Assembly (NCBI GenBank): GCA_973895155.1
Contig: OZ316898.1
Location: 9,300,001-9,364,000 of the forward strand
Direction of reading: 5' to 3'
Length of the DNA: 64,000 nt
Source of the DNA: Marsupella aquatica
Taxonomy: Eukaryota; Marchantiophyta
Part shown: positions 12,641 to 23,605 of the stretch, piece by piece
Position numbering within the stretch: the first letter of the stretch is position 1
Layout of the letters: every line of letters begins with the position of its first letter
Notes under the pieces: model-generated
What the model was told of the DNA's origin: nothing
The model's database searches: none
Seen by the model: only the letters and a program-made list of their open reading frames with translations
Translations under genes and position numbers: made by a program

Positions 12641-13200
12641 AAGGACCCAAAACCAATGGAGACGATTCAACTCTGCCTCCCTACTTGTCTCGATGCGATT
12701 TGTCTCCAGAACGATCCCAAAACAATGGAGAGACCTCTTCTTCTTCTTCTTCTTCTTCTTCTTCTTCAGAAAGACCCAGAAGCAATGGAGAGACTTCAAC
12801 TCTGCTTCCTTCTTTTCTCGACGAGAAAGGCGAATCGTGTCCAAAAGGATCCCAAAACAATGGAGAGACTTTCAACTCTGCTTCCTTCTTTTCTCGAAGA
12901 GAAAGGCGATTCGTGTCCAGAACGATCCCAAAACAATGGAGAGACCTCAACTCTGCCTCAATATGTTTCTCGAGGAGAAACGAGATTCCTCTGCAGACAG
13001 AGCCCAACACAATGGGAGAGAGATAGACTTCAAGTCTGCCTCATTACTTCCCTCCACGAGATGACAGATTCCTCTCCACAAAACCCCCAAAAACAATGGA
13101 GAGAGGGACTTCAAGTGTGCCTCATTATTATTCTGGCAGAGGACATAATTATTCCTCTCCTGAAAAACCCAGAATCCATGGAGAGGCTCATTAATTTTCT
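12641..13200. repeat. Minisatellite of about 76 bp, eight units, open in several frames
   Basis: Units start at about 12646, 12716, 12775, 12851, 12927, 13003, 13086 and 13168 with CCCAAAACAATGGAGAGAC or a close variant, usually followed by TTCAACTCTGCCTC and a CGAGGAGAAA-like block. Central units are 76 bp, which is not a multiple of three, so successive copies rotate frame. Unit 2 carries a TTC-repeat expansion. Long open frames exist in several frames: 203, 123 and 113 codons on plus; 118, 109 and 98 on minus. No known domain is seen, so I call this a repeat rather than a gene. Confidence 0.8.
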
Positions 13201-13404
13201 CCAAGAAACGAGGAGTAGGGGAGAAGAGAGAGATGGGAGGGGAGAGAGCAAGAGCACAGAGACCTAGGCCATAGCTGCCATGACATTGAAAGTCTCTTTG
13301 CATTCCCCCACCTCTTGAGCTTCTTCGTGATGGAAACAGAAATCCATTTCATTGCAGGCTCTCTCATGTCATGCACGCTTTGTGCTTGACGTGTCCCCCA
13401 ATTC
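13201..13404. other. Intergenic, no gene seen
   Basis: A purine-rich end of the minisatellite region, followed by unique sequence. The longest plus-strand frame through the minisatellite stops at 13267. Confidence 0.4.
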
Positions 13405-13845
13405 TTGCTACCTCACTTTTTGTTTTTTAGAGGGGTGTACATCAATGACAATGTTTGATAAATGACTGGGATGGGCCATTTTTAAATGTTGTTTTGATAT
13501 TATTGAGTACACAATTCACTGTAATTGGTGTTATGTACGAATCCTGCTACATCACTTTTTGTTTTTGTGAGGGGATTACATGAATCACAATGTTTGACAA
13601 ATGACAGGGATGGACCAGTTTCAAATGTTGTTTTGAACTTAAGTACACCTTGCACTCGAATTGGTGTTATGTATGACTCCTGCTACATCAGTTTTTGTTT
13701 TCCTGGGAAACATCACTTTTTGTTTTGGGACGGGTGTACATAAATCACAATGTTTGACAAGTAACTGGGATGGACCATTTTCAAATGTTGTTTGAACTTC
13801 ACTACATTGTTCACTGTAATTGGTGTTATGTAAGAATTAGCTTAG
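13405..13845. repeat. Three tandem copies of about 140-160 bp
   Basis: Each copy runs through CACTTTTTGTTTT, ACAATGTTTGA (13449, 13587, 13747), GGGATGG, CAAATGTTGTTT and AATTGGTGTTATGTA. The copies differ by substitutions and small indels. No coding function is seen. Confidence 0.85.
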
Positions 13846-14609
13846 CTACCATATCAGCCTCAGTTTACTAACATTAATTTTGGTGAGAGTGGTCTTGAAT
13901 CCAAAGTTACAGTAATTCTTGTCAGTTTCTCAAAACAGTATTTTTTTCCTAAGTTTTGTCTGAAAATGCTAGTAGAAAATGGATTATTTTGAGTCCAGTG
14001 TAACCGACTAAGTCTTGTGGATTTTCAAGACAAAACTTTTCCCACTATTTTTCCATTCTTGCCCATGTGTACTCATTCATGTGAGCAGAATTAGTGTGAA
14101 CACTGTATTATGTTTCTTTTGTGTGAATCTATGCCCACTCTAGGGTAATTTTTAGTTTTCTTGGGAGTCAGGCTAATGGCGCCTAGAAGGACTCCCCCTT
14201 ATCGAGAGTTGGTGTCCTGAGTGCTACCAAATAATTCTATCTCAATCTAGCCGGTTAGATATTGTGCACTCCTATCTGGACACTCTCCTGACTTTGCAAT
14301 CATTCCTTAAAATGCTAAAAATTGTAAATTGCATGGGTCTCTAGAGTTTTGTTTCCCTGGGCCCCAGATCGAAAAGGACAACAACAATTATATTCATTTC
14401 TCTTTTTCGTCATTTCAATGACGAGTTCTATAAAGTATTGTGGATAAGGTTGAGCAACTTTAAACAACCTTCCGCAAATGGTAATGAAAATCTTTAGGAC
14501 TATCTTATCCAGATAAATCAGCAATTATACCATCCAGCACAAACTATTGACCTTAGCTAGAGTAGTTTATCGTTTCATTTTCATCTTGATGCAGTCATAC
14601 CTCTCCAAT
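13846..14609. other. Intergenic, no gene seen
   Basis: AT-rich unique-looking DNA with no supported gene. A short (TA)n run at about 14610-14618 borders the following element. Confidence 0.45.
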
Positions 14610-14615
14610 ATATAT

Positions 14616-14978
14616 ATAACGAGCCCAATGCCAGTGCGTTGCACTGTGCAAGGAGGGCCGTTCCCATAGGGAGAAAGCGCATGGAACGTAAACGTGGGAA
14701 GGGAGGCGAGCGAGGCAGGCAGCCAGGAGGGCACGAAGCCCTATGCACGGAAGGGAGGCGTGGCGAGGCAGGGCTCGAAACCCTATGCACGGAAGGGAGC
14801 AATTACGTGGGCCTGCGCCTGCCTGCGTGCGTCATTCCTGGCATGCGTGTCTCGTTAAACGATCAGACGGATACGAAAAAAGAGATGCTTTAATCTGACG
14901 GTTTAGTTTCATTCCCGCTGATATTCAAATTCATAACGGGATGACGGACGAAAGTGGCCTATTATAGTGTTAGATTGG
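14616..14978 (+). mobile_element. Short non-autonomous element with TGCGTTGCAC left end (copy A)
   Basis: The left end reads ACGAGCCCAATGCC, then the hairpin CAGTGC-GTT-GCACTG at 14632-14646, then GCAAGGAGGGCC and CCCATAGGGAG. The right end is CTATTATAGTGTTAGAT. The same order of left and right motifs is found at 23340-23605, so the two regions are copies of one family. Inside, a segment containing GAAGGGAGGCG and CCCTATGCACGG is duplicated at about 14695-14800. The class of element is not established. Confidence 0.55.
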
Positions 14979-15550
14979 AAAGTTAGAAGCATATTCAAAT
15001 AGAATGGTCATGTCCCTGTGAAACCCTTTTGGCCCCAGATCCCCTTGTCATTGGGGGAACTGGATGAAAAGCTTTCATATCTACTGTCAAATGGATCAGG
15101 GTAGGATAACCCGTTGGCTTCAAGGGGTTCCTGCATGTGATTCCTAAAGAATATACACTAACTTTTTACAAAAAAGGGCCAAACAGAGTACAAAAGAATA
15201 AACAAAAGAGGTCCCAAGGGGGCAAAACCAAGAACAAAAGGAACACACTAAGAACCAAGAAAGTGGAACTAAAACCACCGCAAATGGACCGAGGTCCTTA
15301 TCATTCCTAGATAATGTGGCTAATAGCTAATGGTCCACATCAAGTGTCGAAACTAAATCGGCATCCTAAAGGGTCTATGGATTATATATCAAGCTTAGAC
15401 CTAGTGTGTTCTTTTGTAATATTTTTACAGGAAAACTTTCACTTGGGTTTCATGACCCAATAGGTACAGGCCAGGGGTGCTCAGTCTAGTACACTTTGTA
15501 TGGAACAGGGTTACTGATGGGTAGCCATTTAAACCCCATGCCTGTATTCT
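14979..15550. other. Intergenic, no gene seen
   Basis: I recognise no feature in this stretch. Confidence 0.4.
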
Positions 15551-15797
15551 CACAATCTTGTGGTAAAACATTTATAGCCGGATGACCTTTCTGGACAGAA
15601 ATTACTTACGAAAACCTATGTCTGGGTGTGGGGGTTTTACTCTGTAACCTTACATCCATAATGTTTGAAAAAGCACAATCTTGTGCTCAAAAATTTCCTA
15701 ATAGCCAGATGACCTTTCTGGACAAAAATTACACATGAAAACCTATGTCTGGGTGGGGGTTCAAGTCTATAACCCTACATCCATAATGTTTGAAAAA
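15551..15797. repeat. Tandem duplication of 123 bp
   Basis: Copies begin at 15551 and 15674 with CACAATCTTGTG. Both contain ATAGCC-GATGACCTTTCTGGACA, GAAAACCTATGTCTGGGTG and CATCCATAATGTTTGAAAAAGC. They differ by several substitutions and small indels. Confidence 0.85.
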
Positions 15798-16194
15798 GCT
15801 TCCTTGCTGTCATAGGTCAGCTTGATCTCACATTTTGGAAGCAGGGTTACACCTGGTTATGAGCTGTAACTCCCTTGCAAGGCTCACATTTTGGATGCAT
15901 GGATATAACCTACCAAGCCCATCCACACACAGACTCGCACTCCATCCCTCTTCCCACACATTGTGGGAGAGCAGGGTTGATAGAACCTCCATTAGAACCC
16001 TGCTACTTGTTGGTCCCAATCCACTGGCGTCCAGAGTTAAGACCACTAGGCCCCAATCAAGTGCAAAAGTTCCAAATGCATATTGAAACCTACAAAGAGC
16101 CTGCCATGACTAGTAAACTACAAGTTATCTTATAACTTATTTCCAGTAACCCATAATACTCCTCATTCATCACATATTTTACAATCTTGCGTAC
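15798..16194. other. Intergenic, possible degraded SINE-like segment on minus strand
   Basis: Read on the minus strand from about 16055 to 15830, the sequence has GGGCCTAGTGGTCTTAAC and, further on, GGTTCTATCAACCC. These are faintly like tRNA-derived A and B boxes and resemble the SINE-like copies elsewhere in the window. The similarity is weak. Confidence 0.25.
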
Positions 16195-16465
16195 AAAAGA
16201 ACGTATCATATTTTAAGGACTTTTTTAATATAAGTGTCATCGCATTTAGCCATCAGACATAGGGGCATCTAGAAAACAGTGAGATATACGTCGCAAAAGA
16301 GAATATCATAGTTTAAAGAATTTTTGAATATAAGTGTCATCTTATTTAGCCACCATACTAGGGCATCTAGGATCAAAACAGTGAGATCTACGTCTCACAG
16401 ATTTAGGGGCATCTAGGCTCAAAACAGTGAGATGCATGTCTCACAAACTAAGGGGCATGTAGGAA
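16195..16465. repeat. Degenerate tandem repeat with GGGGCATCTAG
   Basis: GGGCATCTAG followed by AAAACAGTGAGAT and ACGTC occurs at about 16261, 16367 and 16408, and in shortened form near 16452. A larger unit with AATATAAGTGTCATC and TTTAGCCA is duplicated once at its left side. Confidence 0.75.
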
Positions 16466-17583
16466 TAATCATATTTTTTTGAGACGTCACCTAAAAAGTT
16501 TGTAGGGTACTATGATGGATGGCAATGGAAGATAGGTCACCTTGGCCAATGAGGCCAGTTTAGGCCCTTTGAATTGGTTCTTTCCTCTTGGAGTCTATTC
16601 ATCTTGCTCCATTCTACCTAAAGGTGAAGTCCAATTTCATACCACGGAGCTCTATCGGGATCTGCACTTTGCCCATAGATAGAGAATAGGCTTTTGTGTA
16701 CTTGGTTGTTCTTGTGATGGGTTCTTGCCCATATCGTTTTGGCCTTTTGGTTACAGTCCCAGGTCTTTTGCCATGTCCCCAGGTTGCCTGGGCGCCTTTT
16801 GTTTTTTGGCCAGTTTGAAATGTACAGTGTGGCCTTGGTAAACTCTACAGGAGCAACAATCTTCTCCTTGACCTCTACTCGCCCTTCCGATCCAAACCTG
16901 CCAGCATATTAACCATGTGACTGCGCGACCCATCTGGAAGCTGGTCTACTCGAACATGCTGTCCAATTAATGGTTACAGTAGCTCACTATTGAAGCAGTT
17001 CATGCTCCATCCTGAGTTCTATCGGTTGCCTAGCTCGGCATTGCATCACAGTGGAAAATTCCAGGAGGTGAGCTATCCATGCCCAGATTCCTGTGAGCAT
17101 ATGGCAGCTCCCGATATCGATCGAGATTGTTCCAGGTCTTCCACGAGTCATGGCATCGTATGTACGTGCGGTGTTAGCAGCGTTCTTTGGCATGATTCAG
17201 GAAGGAAGGCCACGCAGTTGTTGAAGGCTACGGTAGCGATGGGACTTTCTAAGACGAGCAAATTTAAAGCGACGTTATAGTTGAGGATCTAATCAAAAGC
17301 TAGCTATGTGTCCTTTTTTCTTCGCTTCAAAGTTCAAACTCTTCCAGGCAGCCAAGCAACTACGTATCCTCGTACGTATCACACACAATGAGTAACCGGG
17401 TAAGTAACTGAGAATTGGAGGGCAGTCCACTGCAGGCAGTGAGATTACGTAATGTGTGGTCTGAATAAATCACATCCAGCGATGCATTCCATGATAGTTC
17501 ATTATGGTATGAATCTTTAATTGATCCATACGCGACGAAAGTAATTCAATGAGGACTCGCCTAAGTGACTGCTATTAAGTTGT
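16466..17583. other. Intergenic 3' of the GDSL gene
   Basis: No convincing gene. Open frames of 60-96 codons near 16750-17280 show no motifs. The 3' untranslated region of the minus-strand GDSL gene probably occupies the last few hundred bases. Confidence 0.4.
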
Positions 17584-20525
17584 TCACAGAAATGCAAGTG
17601 TCTTGACATTCCAAGGCGAACTGACTTCCATGGGACCTGACCAGAAGCTGTCAGCGATGAGCTTATAGGTCGTAGCAGTCGGATGGAACTCATCCCAAAA
17701 CAGGTGGTCGCTCGCATTTTGACAGAGGGAGCTCCACACAACGCAGGGTTTCATGCCTCCATAATCTCCCGTTCCGCAACAAGACTGGTGTGTGTGTTTG
17801 ATCCCTGTATCATTATCCAGTCACAACATCCGTTATCATTCCAGATCATGCAGTGAAGATCATGCAGTGTATGCTGAACCACGTGCTTAATTAATTTCAT
17901 TTAGGAAAGACACTCCCAATGTGCTTCACGTTTCCATAGAACAGATTGAAAGAGTCAATCGAGAACTTGTGATATTTCAACTATCGATCACATATTTCAA
18001 TGACAGAACAGAATTCCTGAGCTACAAGTCGGATAATGGTACCGTGAGAAGCCGCATTGTCAATGAGGTTGCTGAACGCCAGGTAAGCGTCATTGTATGC
18101 CAGCTTTGCTCCGGGCAGGTGTCTTCGCAGGCCGTGAAGACTATCAGCGAGGAGTGCATTGTAGTCCATGGCTAGCTTATTGACTGAAGCGATGCATTCG
18201 CCTTCCTTGCTTCCCATCTTGAACAGCTGGGATGGCAGACAACCCAATGGCGATAGAGAAACCACTACGATCTTCCTGGCCCCCATTTTGAAGAGCGCCT
18301 AGCCATTCCATAAAAGGGAGGAATACAATAAACATCGACGTCAGGGTTATTAATGAATCTATGCATTTTTCCTGGATATCTTGGAATGCTCTTCCTGGAC
18401 CCTTGATCTCTCCGAACTAGTTTTCATTTCTGGCACCATGATCATCGCAAATACCATAGAGATTTTAAGGCAGACTGATGCAATCTGATGGTACCCTTCT
18501 TGCCGCTCCTTTTCTCGTAACATATGATTGACAGCATTATATTCTAGCTCGTTCATGGAAAAGATGTAGTTAATGCGGTGTATGACCTATAGCCCCGCGG
18601 CCTCGAACAGGTCTGGGTGTAGTATGGGCAATATTAGAGCTTCTAGCATGCAGTAATTCACTGGCTGCAACCGGGGCTGCAACACTCATTCCTCATGTCT
18701 AAACAGCACGGGCATCTGTTTCAAGCATTATAGTGTAATCTATCTACCAGGTCTGTTTCAGTATGTAATCTTACCCTAATTTTTTCAGTGAAACTGACGA
18801 GAACAAGTTGTTCAAAATCAGCGGGACCCAACTGCCAGTACGGACTGTTAGGAAGCAAGTAATTGTTTATAAAATCATTGCTTCCGGTCGAGATGTAGTA
18901 GATCGATTCGGAGATGATCTTCGAAGCCTGGCGCACTCCAATTTCTGTTTGGAGCATTTGCTGCACTATCTGGAAATTTTCGAGCTGCTCTGAGAACGAA
19001 ATGAACTCACCCTGCGCGTAAACGCTCTCGCCCATGGAGATCATGCTTGTGTTAGTATATGTGACTCGGGGAATTGGCAAATTGTTGTGTCTACATGTCA
19101 GTGAACAATGCTCGAAATCAACATACGTGTTGTCGAGGGGTCAAGAACGAGGAGCTTACGAAAATGCTGCCGGTGTCCGAAAGAACTCCTGACCCTGCAG
19201 AAGCGAAGTTGACTCCTTGCGCAAATCCTGAACCTGATGCGAAGGACGGCACCAGCGGAAGTCCCAGATAATTTGCTGGAAAAACACGTTGTCAGTCCAA
19301 TTTGGTTATTGTGTTAACTTAGTCCGACGACAAAGCACAACACACTCCGGGGATTCACCGAACTTTAATGCTACAGAGAGACAAGTAACACGCGCATACA
19401 TTTGTCTTGACGTATGCTGCCATTGCCTGTAAGCCGAAGCCTTTAGGGAAGGTTGGTCCGCACCCATTTGAGTTCCGGTGCAGCTGCAGGAGGGCAATGT
19501 CGCACTTGGTTGGAAGCATGAGAAGAAGCTGAGGGTAATTAATCGTCAGCTTCGCGTGATGAATTCGGTGGCCAAAACTCTGACGCTAGTGGAGAGCTTA
19601 AACCGAGTTAAGGAGCGGAGGAGTTCCGCTGAAGCCCTCCATTAGTGTGAGCATCTTGGCCGTCGAATTCACCACACGAAGTTAACGAGTAATCACCCTC
19701 AACGTTTTCTTGTTCTCCGAACCAGGCGCGACGGTTGCCCTCCTGCAGCCCTCCTACAGCTGCAGCTTGGCTGTCTTCACATGGGTGCAGATAAACCTTC
19801 CCTCTGAGCTCCCGCTTCAGGCAATGGCAGCGTACAAAATTTGAGCTCAACCCTCAGGACCGCCAAGCATTAACAGAGCCATCACGCAAAAACAAGAGCA
19901 TGCGACGTGTCATCGAGCAGACAATTTTCAGTTATTCAAACAAAAGCTAACTATCTCAACCTGACGTTTCCTGCAAGTACCGAGCCAGCACATGATTGAT
20001 GATTCCATGATTCCTTGCCTTAGTCTGGAAGGCTCTAGCAATTTTCAGAACGATGATGAGAATTGCCTTAGTCTGGAAGGCTCTAGCACTTTTAAGAAAG
20101 ATGATGAGAAAGGTAATCAAACCAATGAAGTCCACACTCAGTCGGCCGTCGCAGAAGCGGCCTGTTGGTAGGCCCGTATCAAAATCCATCCCATAAGGCC
20201 AGAACGTCGCTTGAGCAAGGGTTGCGAGGTTATTGTTATTCCCGACATCCACAGTGGAGTCCCCGAATATGAAAAGCGCTGGCACTTGATTATCCGAAAC
20301 TTGCAGCCCAACTGCACTCGACAGCGAATTCCTTCGACAGTTTGTCCCGTTGGAGACCGATGTAAGCTGAGCTAGCTCGACACACTCAACTTCTCTCGAA
20401 CTTTTCTGCGTCATCATTGGCACCACCTCTGACTCAGCCATAGAACAAGAACGCAGGACCTGCATAATCAGTGAAGCAATCACTAGCGCCATCGGCTCTA
20501 AGCTGTGTTTACCGCCCCGCCCCAT
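17584..20525 (-). CDS. GDSL esterase/lipase, five exons
   Basis: Secreted SGNH-hydrolase of the plant GDSL lipase family, which cleaves ester bonds in lipids such as cutin or wax components. Exons on the minus strand are 20525-20123, 19275-19160, 19011-18775, 18298-18043 and 17804-17584. All have GT/AG borders and consistent phases, giving 410 residues. Block I is [14 protein letters not shown] with Ser90 as nucleophile. Block II is NFASAGSG (Gly near 162). Block III is GSNDF (Asn near 218), and block V is DEFH (Asp375 and His378). So all catalytic positions are present. The protein is longer than the usual 350-370 residues because about 80 residues precede the GDSL block. The signal peptide may start at the first Met or at Met12 (MALVIASLI). 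The five-exon layout matches typical plant GDSL genes. The exact substrate cannot be told. Confidence 0.93.
20010..20112. repeat. Tandem duplication of about 52 bp at the start of GDSL intron 1
   Basis: GCCTTAGTCTGGAAGGCTCT followed by AGCA-TTTT and GATGATGAGAA occurs twice just downstream of the intron 1 donor (minus strand, 20122). It extends an apparent reading frame into the intron but does not belong to the protein. Confidence 0.75.
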
Positions 20526-21239
20526 TAAGGTTACTCGATAGAATGTTGCACAAAATCTCTCGATCGGTGCTGTTGAATTGCAAAAGGCTCTCTCAGGGAG
20601 ACGGGCCGCTGCTCACTCAATGTAGGTCTGCACTCTAGATAACAATGAGCAAAAGGGTACTTGAATGTATTGTCTTAGACCGAGATGAGTAATCCCCTCC
20701 TCACGCGAGCTCGTCCGTAGAGAAGTTCGGAAATTTTCAAAGAGGGATCGAACCAAGCTTCTCCATTTTCAGAGTCTTTTGAAAACAACTGTATATGTGA
20801 ATTTCTCCATAAAACCAGCTAACAGTTGTTCAAACTGGCGGCGATTCACGAGACTGTATCCCATTAGCTGGATCGACCGATCGACATTTAGCACGAGAGA
20901 AACTTCCTGATAATTATGTCGAATTTAGCGACCAAGGAACGTACCCCGTACCAAGACGTGTAGCTTGTCGAATAATTCTACTAAAATGAATCGTATATAA
21001 GCTAGATCCACCCTGACGATGAGGGGGCGAGAGCTGTCAAGATACGTTGAATTGGCAGCCCATCACGCTGATCCGCAGACTACCACGTACTAAAGGCAAA
21101 AAGTTTAATTGACCGTCTCTTTCCTCCTGCCGTATGAATCGCGGGCCGCATTGTTGATGGTTAAGTCACTGCTGTACTCATGACAGTGACAACCTAGCAC
21201 TGTCTACTAAAAGTCTTTTAAAAATCTCCCAATGCTGTC
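20526..21239. promoter_or_regulatory. 5' flank of the GDSL gene
   Basis: This is the divergent upstream region of the minus-strand GDSL gene. I cannot place a transcription start or a clear promoter element by eye. Confidence 0.35.
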
Positions 21240-21689
21240 ATGATCGATATCTCCCAGCTCATTCCGACCATTCGACGTTCGACCGTGGAAGCCCCAAAAT
21301 CTATAGCGTGGAAAGGAGCAACGGATGGGAGTATGATATTATCCTTTCGACTTCCAGTCCATCTAAATTCGTGCAGTCCTCATCAGACATCAGGACATGA
21401 CTGGGGCCATCTTGATCAGGGGCCAGCATTGTTGCTGGGGACTTCAAGTTCAATAGCGGCAGCTATGGTTGGCTTGGAAACTAATGGCGATACGTACTGT
21501 ACTGTAGAGAGCCGGCGTTTCTCAGAACCTCAACGAATGTTCCAAACGTTAGCGAGTCAACCAGTAAAACTCGATCAGCGCCATCACTATGCTGTCTCCT
21601 ACTTTGTGAATTGGAGATCCCTCAAGTCGGAAGAAATCGCGGCCAGAGTTCAGTCTTTCAAACCTGAGTTTTTGTTTTTTTTCTTTTGA
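21240..21689 (+). CDS. Hypothetical open frame of 149 codons
   Basis: An ATG-initiated frame with mixed composition that ends in a phenylalanine run encoded by a T-rich tract (about 21670-21687). I recognise no domain, signal peptide or membrane segment. The T-rich end and the adjacent tandem repeats make chance openness quite possible. It could also be part of a spliced gene whose other exons I cannot find. Confidence 0.2.
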   Translation: MIDISQLIPTIRRSTVEAPKSIAWKGATDGSMILSFRLPVHLNSCSPHQTSGHDWGHLDQGPALLLGTSSSIAAAMVGLETNGDTYCTVESRRFSEPQRMFQTLASQPVKLDQRHHYAVSYFVNWRSLKSEEIAARVQSFKPEFLFFFF

Positions 21690-21749
21690 AACGAAATGAG
21701 TAATAAATTGTTTTCTTTAACACTTTTGTTAGTAGACTCTCCCAACCCC

Positions 21750-21972
21750 AATGGTGACATACTTTCATTGGAGGGAACACATTTCAGAGTGAGCTCCACA
21801 GGTGTGACATACATGCATTGTAGCTCGCATTGTAGTGAACACATTTCAGGGTGAGCTTCCACAGGTGTGACTTACTTTTATCTCAGGGAACACATTTCAG
21901 GGTGAGCTTCCTCAGGTGTGACATACTTTTCTCGTAGGGAACACATTTCAGGGTGAGCCCCCACAGGTCCAA
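21750..21972. repeat. Four tandem units of about 50-62 bp
   Basis: GAACACATTTCAG followed by GTGAGC and CACAGGTGTGAC recurs near 21775, 21837, 21888 and 21939. The third and fourth units are closest to each other. Confidence 0.85.
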
Positions 21973-22059
21973 CAAGGACCCACACCAAGAGAGAGAGTCT
22001 TAAAGCAGGGTTACAAAGTGGGCAACCAGGAGCCTAAATCAGAACCCCCTTCCACTAGG

Positions 22060-22196
22060 TACCTACGTAACCTATCCCACTCACACATATATACCTTCCA
22101 CACCCCTGTGTGTGGAGGGGGATTGAACTTGAGTGGGACTCTGGGTTCCAAGCGTATCCCCTAGCCAACTGACCTAGGCCCGAGTTTTGGAGAGAA
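22060..22196 (-). mobile_element. tRNA-derived SINE-like element, second copy
   Basis: On the minus strand the sequence runs CCTAGGTCAGTTGGCTAGGG (A-box-like), then about 40 bp later AAGTTCAATCCCCCTCC (B-box-like), then a TG-rich stretch with GTGTGAGTGGGATAGG. The plus-strand copy at 1095-1260 has the same plan. The pair supports a dispersed tRNA-derived family. The boundaries are approximate. Confidence 0.5.
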
Positions 22197-22384
22197 CTAG
22201 TTTGAAGCCCAAAAAGTATAAGTAGGCTGTGCAGGCATTGAACTTGGTTTCTTTCCTTAGTTTTTAAAATTGTGGTACATCTCAAGAAAGCAAAAAAATT
22301 GATAATGACTAGTGTGAATGCCCAATTGTTGAATGTTAATAGAAACCATGACAAAACTCATCTTGCATGAATGACTTAACTAGG

Positions 22385-22900
22385 CCAATACCTATGCATT
22401 GCACAAAAAGATGTTGAGGTGGGAAAAAGATGTCAAGGTGAAGAAAATGTCTATGAGAGAAAAAAAATGTTGAGGTGAGGAAAAGAAGTTAAGGTGAGAA
22501 AATATGCCAAAGAGAAAAGATGGTGAGGTACGTGAGAAAAAGATATAAAGATGAGGAAAATATGTCAATGAGAGAAAATATGTCAGGGGTGAGAGAAAGA
22601 CGTTGTGGTGAGATAAAGATGTCAAGGTGAGAAAATGATGGTGAGTGAGATGAGAAATTAAAAGATATGATAGCAAGGTGAGAAAAGATGTTAAAGTGAG
22701 GAAATTGTCTCAAGGAGAGTGATGTCGAGGAGAGAAAGAATGTCAAGGGTGAGGAAAAAATGTCGTGGTAAGATAAAGATGTCAATGTGAGAAAAGATGG
22801 CAAGATGAAAAAAATATGACAAGGCAAGGGAAAGATGTTGACAAGAGATCCCCGGGAGAGATAAGTATGTAAACATTAGAAAAATATGTTAGGCAAGACA
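22385..22900. repeat. Purine-rich degenerate minisatellite following a TGCATTGCAC motif
   Basis: TATGCATTGCACAAAA at about 22394-22409 is followed by some twenty imperfect copies of a unit of about 20-30 bp like GATGTCAAGGTGAGAAAA. The complementary strand therefore shows spurious Ser/Phe/His/Leu-rich open frames of 61-112 codons. The right edge of the window (63925-64000) has the same motif followed by similar units. Confidence 0.75.
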
Positions 22901-23339
22901 GAAAATTACGTGCTTTGCAATGTAGTTATTGAGACATGTTATGTGTGATCTCAACCATACACTTTGTGGTAGTGTTCCATAACCTGTGCATTGCACACAA
23001 AAACTGCAGACCCAAGATCTAGTGGTCATCACATCAAGAGCCCAAGCACAATCGAGTGACAGGAAAAAATATTTTTAAACTTTAAATTTCTAGAGAAATA
23101 TATATTTTATAATTTATTTATATTCAGAGATTTTAGAAAAAAATAAATTTTCCAATCCTATATTAATATGAATAAACATAATTATTTTCTAATTAAGTTT
23201 TTCATCTTGGGCTCGGGTGGGCTGCAGGCTAAAGGGTAGCTTGGACATTTACTTATTTTAGATGGCAGGGGTATATGGATAGATCTGAAGGTGTTAAAAA
23301 ATAAGGTTTTGATGAAGGGTCAAAATTGGTTCAAGCTTT
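22901..23339. other. AT-rich intergenic stretch
   Basis: Contains another TGCATTGCAC word at 22987-22996, directly after CATAACC. The following 300 bp are very AT-rich with no gene. Confidence 0.45.
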
Positions 23340-23605
23340 ATTAGGGATGAGCCCTATGCCCGTGCATTGCACAGGCAAGGGGGGTTGGCCCATAGGGAGT
23401 CAGGGTGGGGCATTTATGGGGGTGTGAGGAAGCACATATGCGCTTGGGGGGGGGGGGGGGGCATTTTCTCCATCACTGGTCAGGGAAAATAGCCAAACAA
23501 ATCCAATAGGCTAGGTATGGATCTTTCCCGCCCAGGAGCTTTTTTGCATTGGGACTAAGGACAAAAAAATGCGGGATCCCTTATTATAGTTGTAGATGGA
23601 GATAG
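23340..23605 (+). mobile_element. Short non-autonomous element with TGCATTGCAC left end (copy B)
   Basis: The left end reads ATGAGCCCTATGCCCGTGCA, then TTGCACAGG, GCAAGGGGGG and CCCATAGGGAG. The right end is CTTATTATAGTTGTAGAT at about 23580. Both ends match copy A at 14616-14978. The interior differs, as expected for a non-autonomous family. A run of 16 G lies at 23446-23461. Confidence 0.55.
23446..23461. repeat. Poly-G run of 16
   Basis: Sixteen consecutive G. Such runs are prone to length error in sequencing and could form a G-rich structure. Confidence 0.9.

Noticed and set aside
18359-18556. 65-codon minus-strand frame between GDSL exons 3 and 4
   Set aside because: It lies inside intron 3; exons 3 and 4 join in phase without it and match the family.
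22400-22876. Minus-strand frames of 61-112 codons, Ser/Phe/His/Leu-rich
   Set aside because: They are translations of the purine-rich minisatellite and have no independent support.
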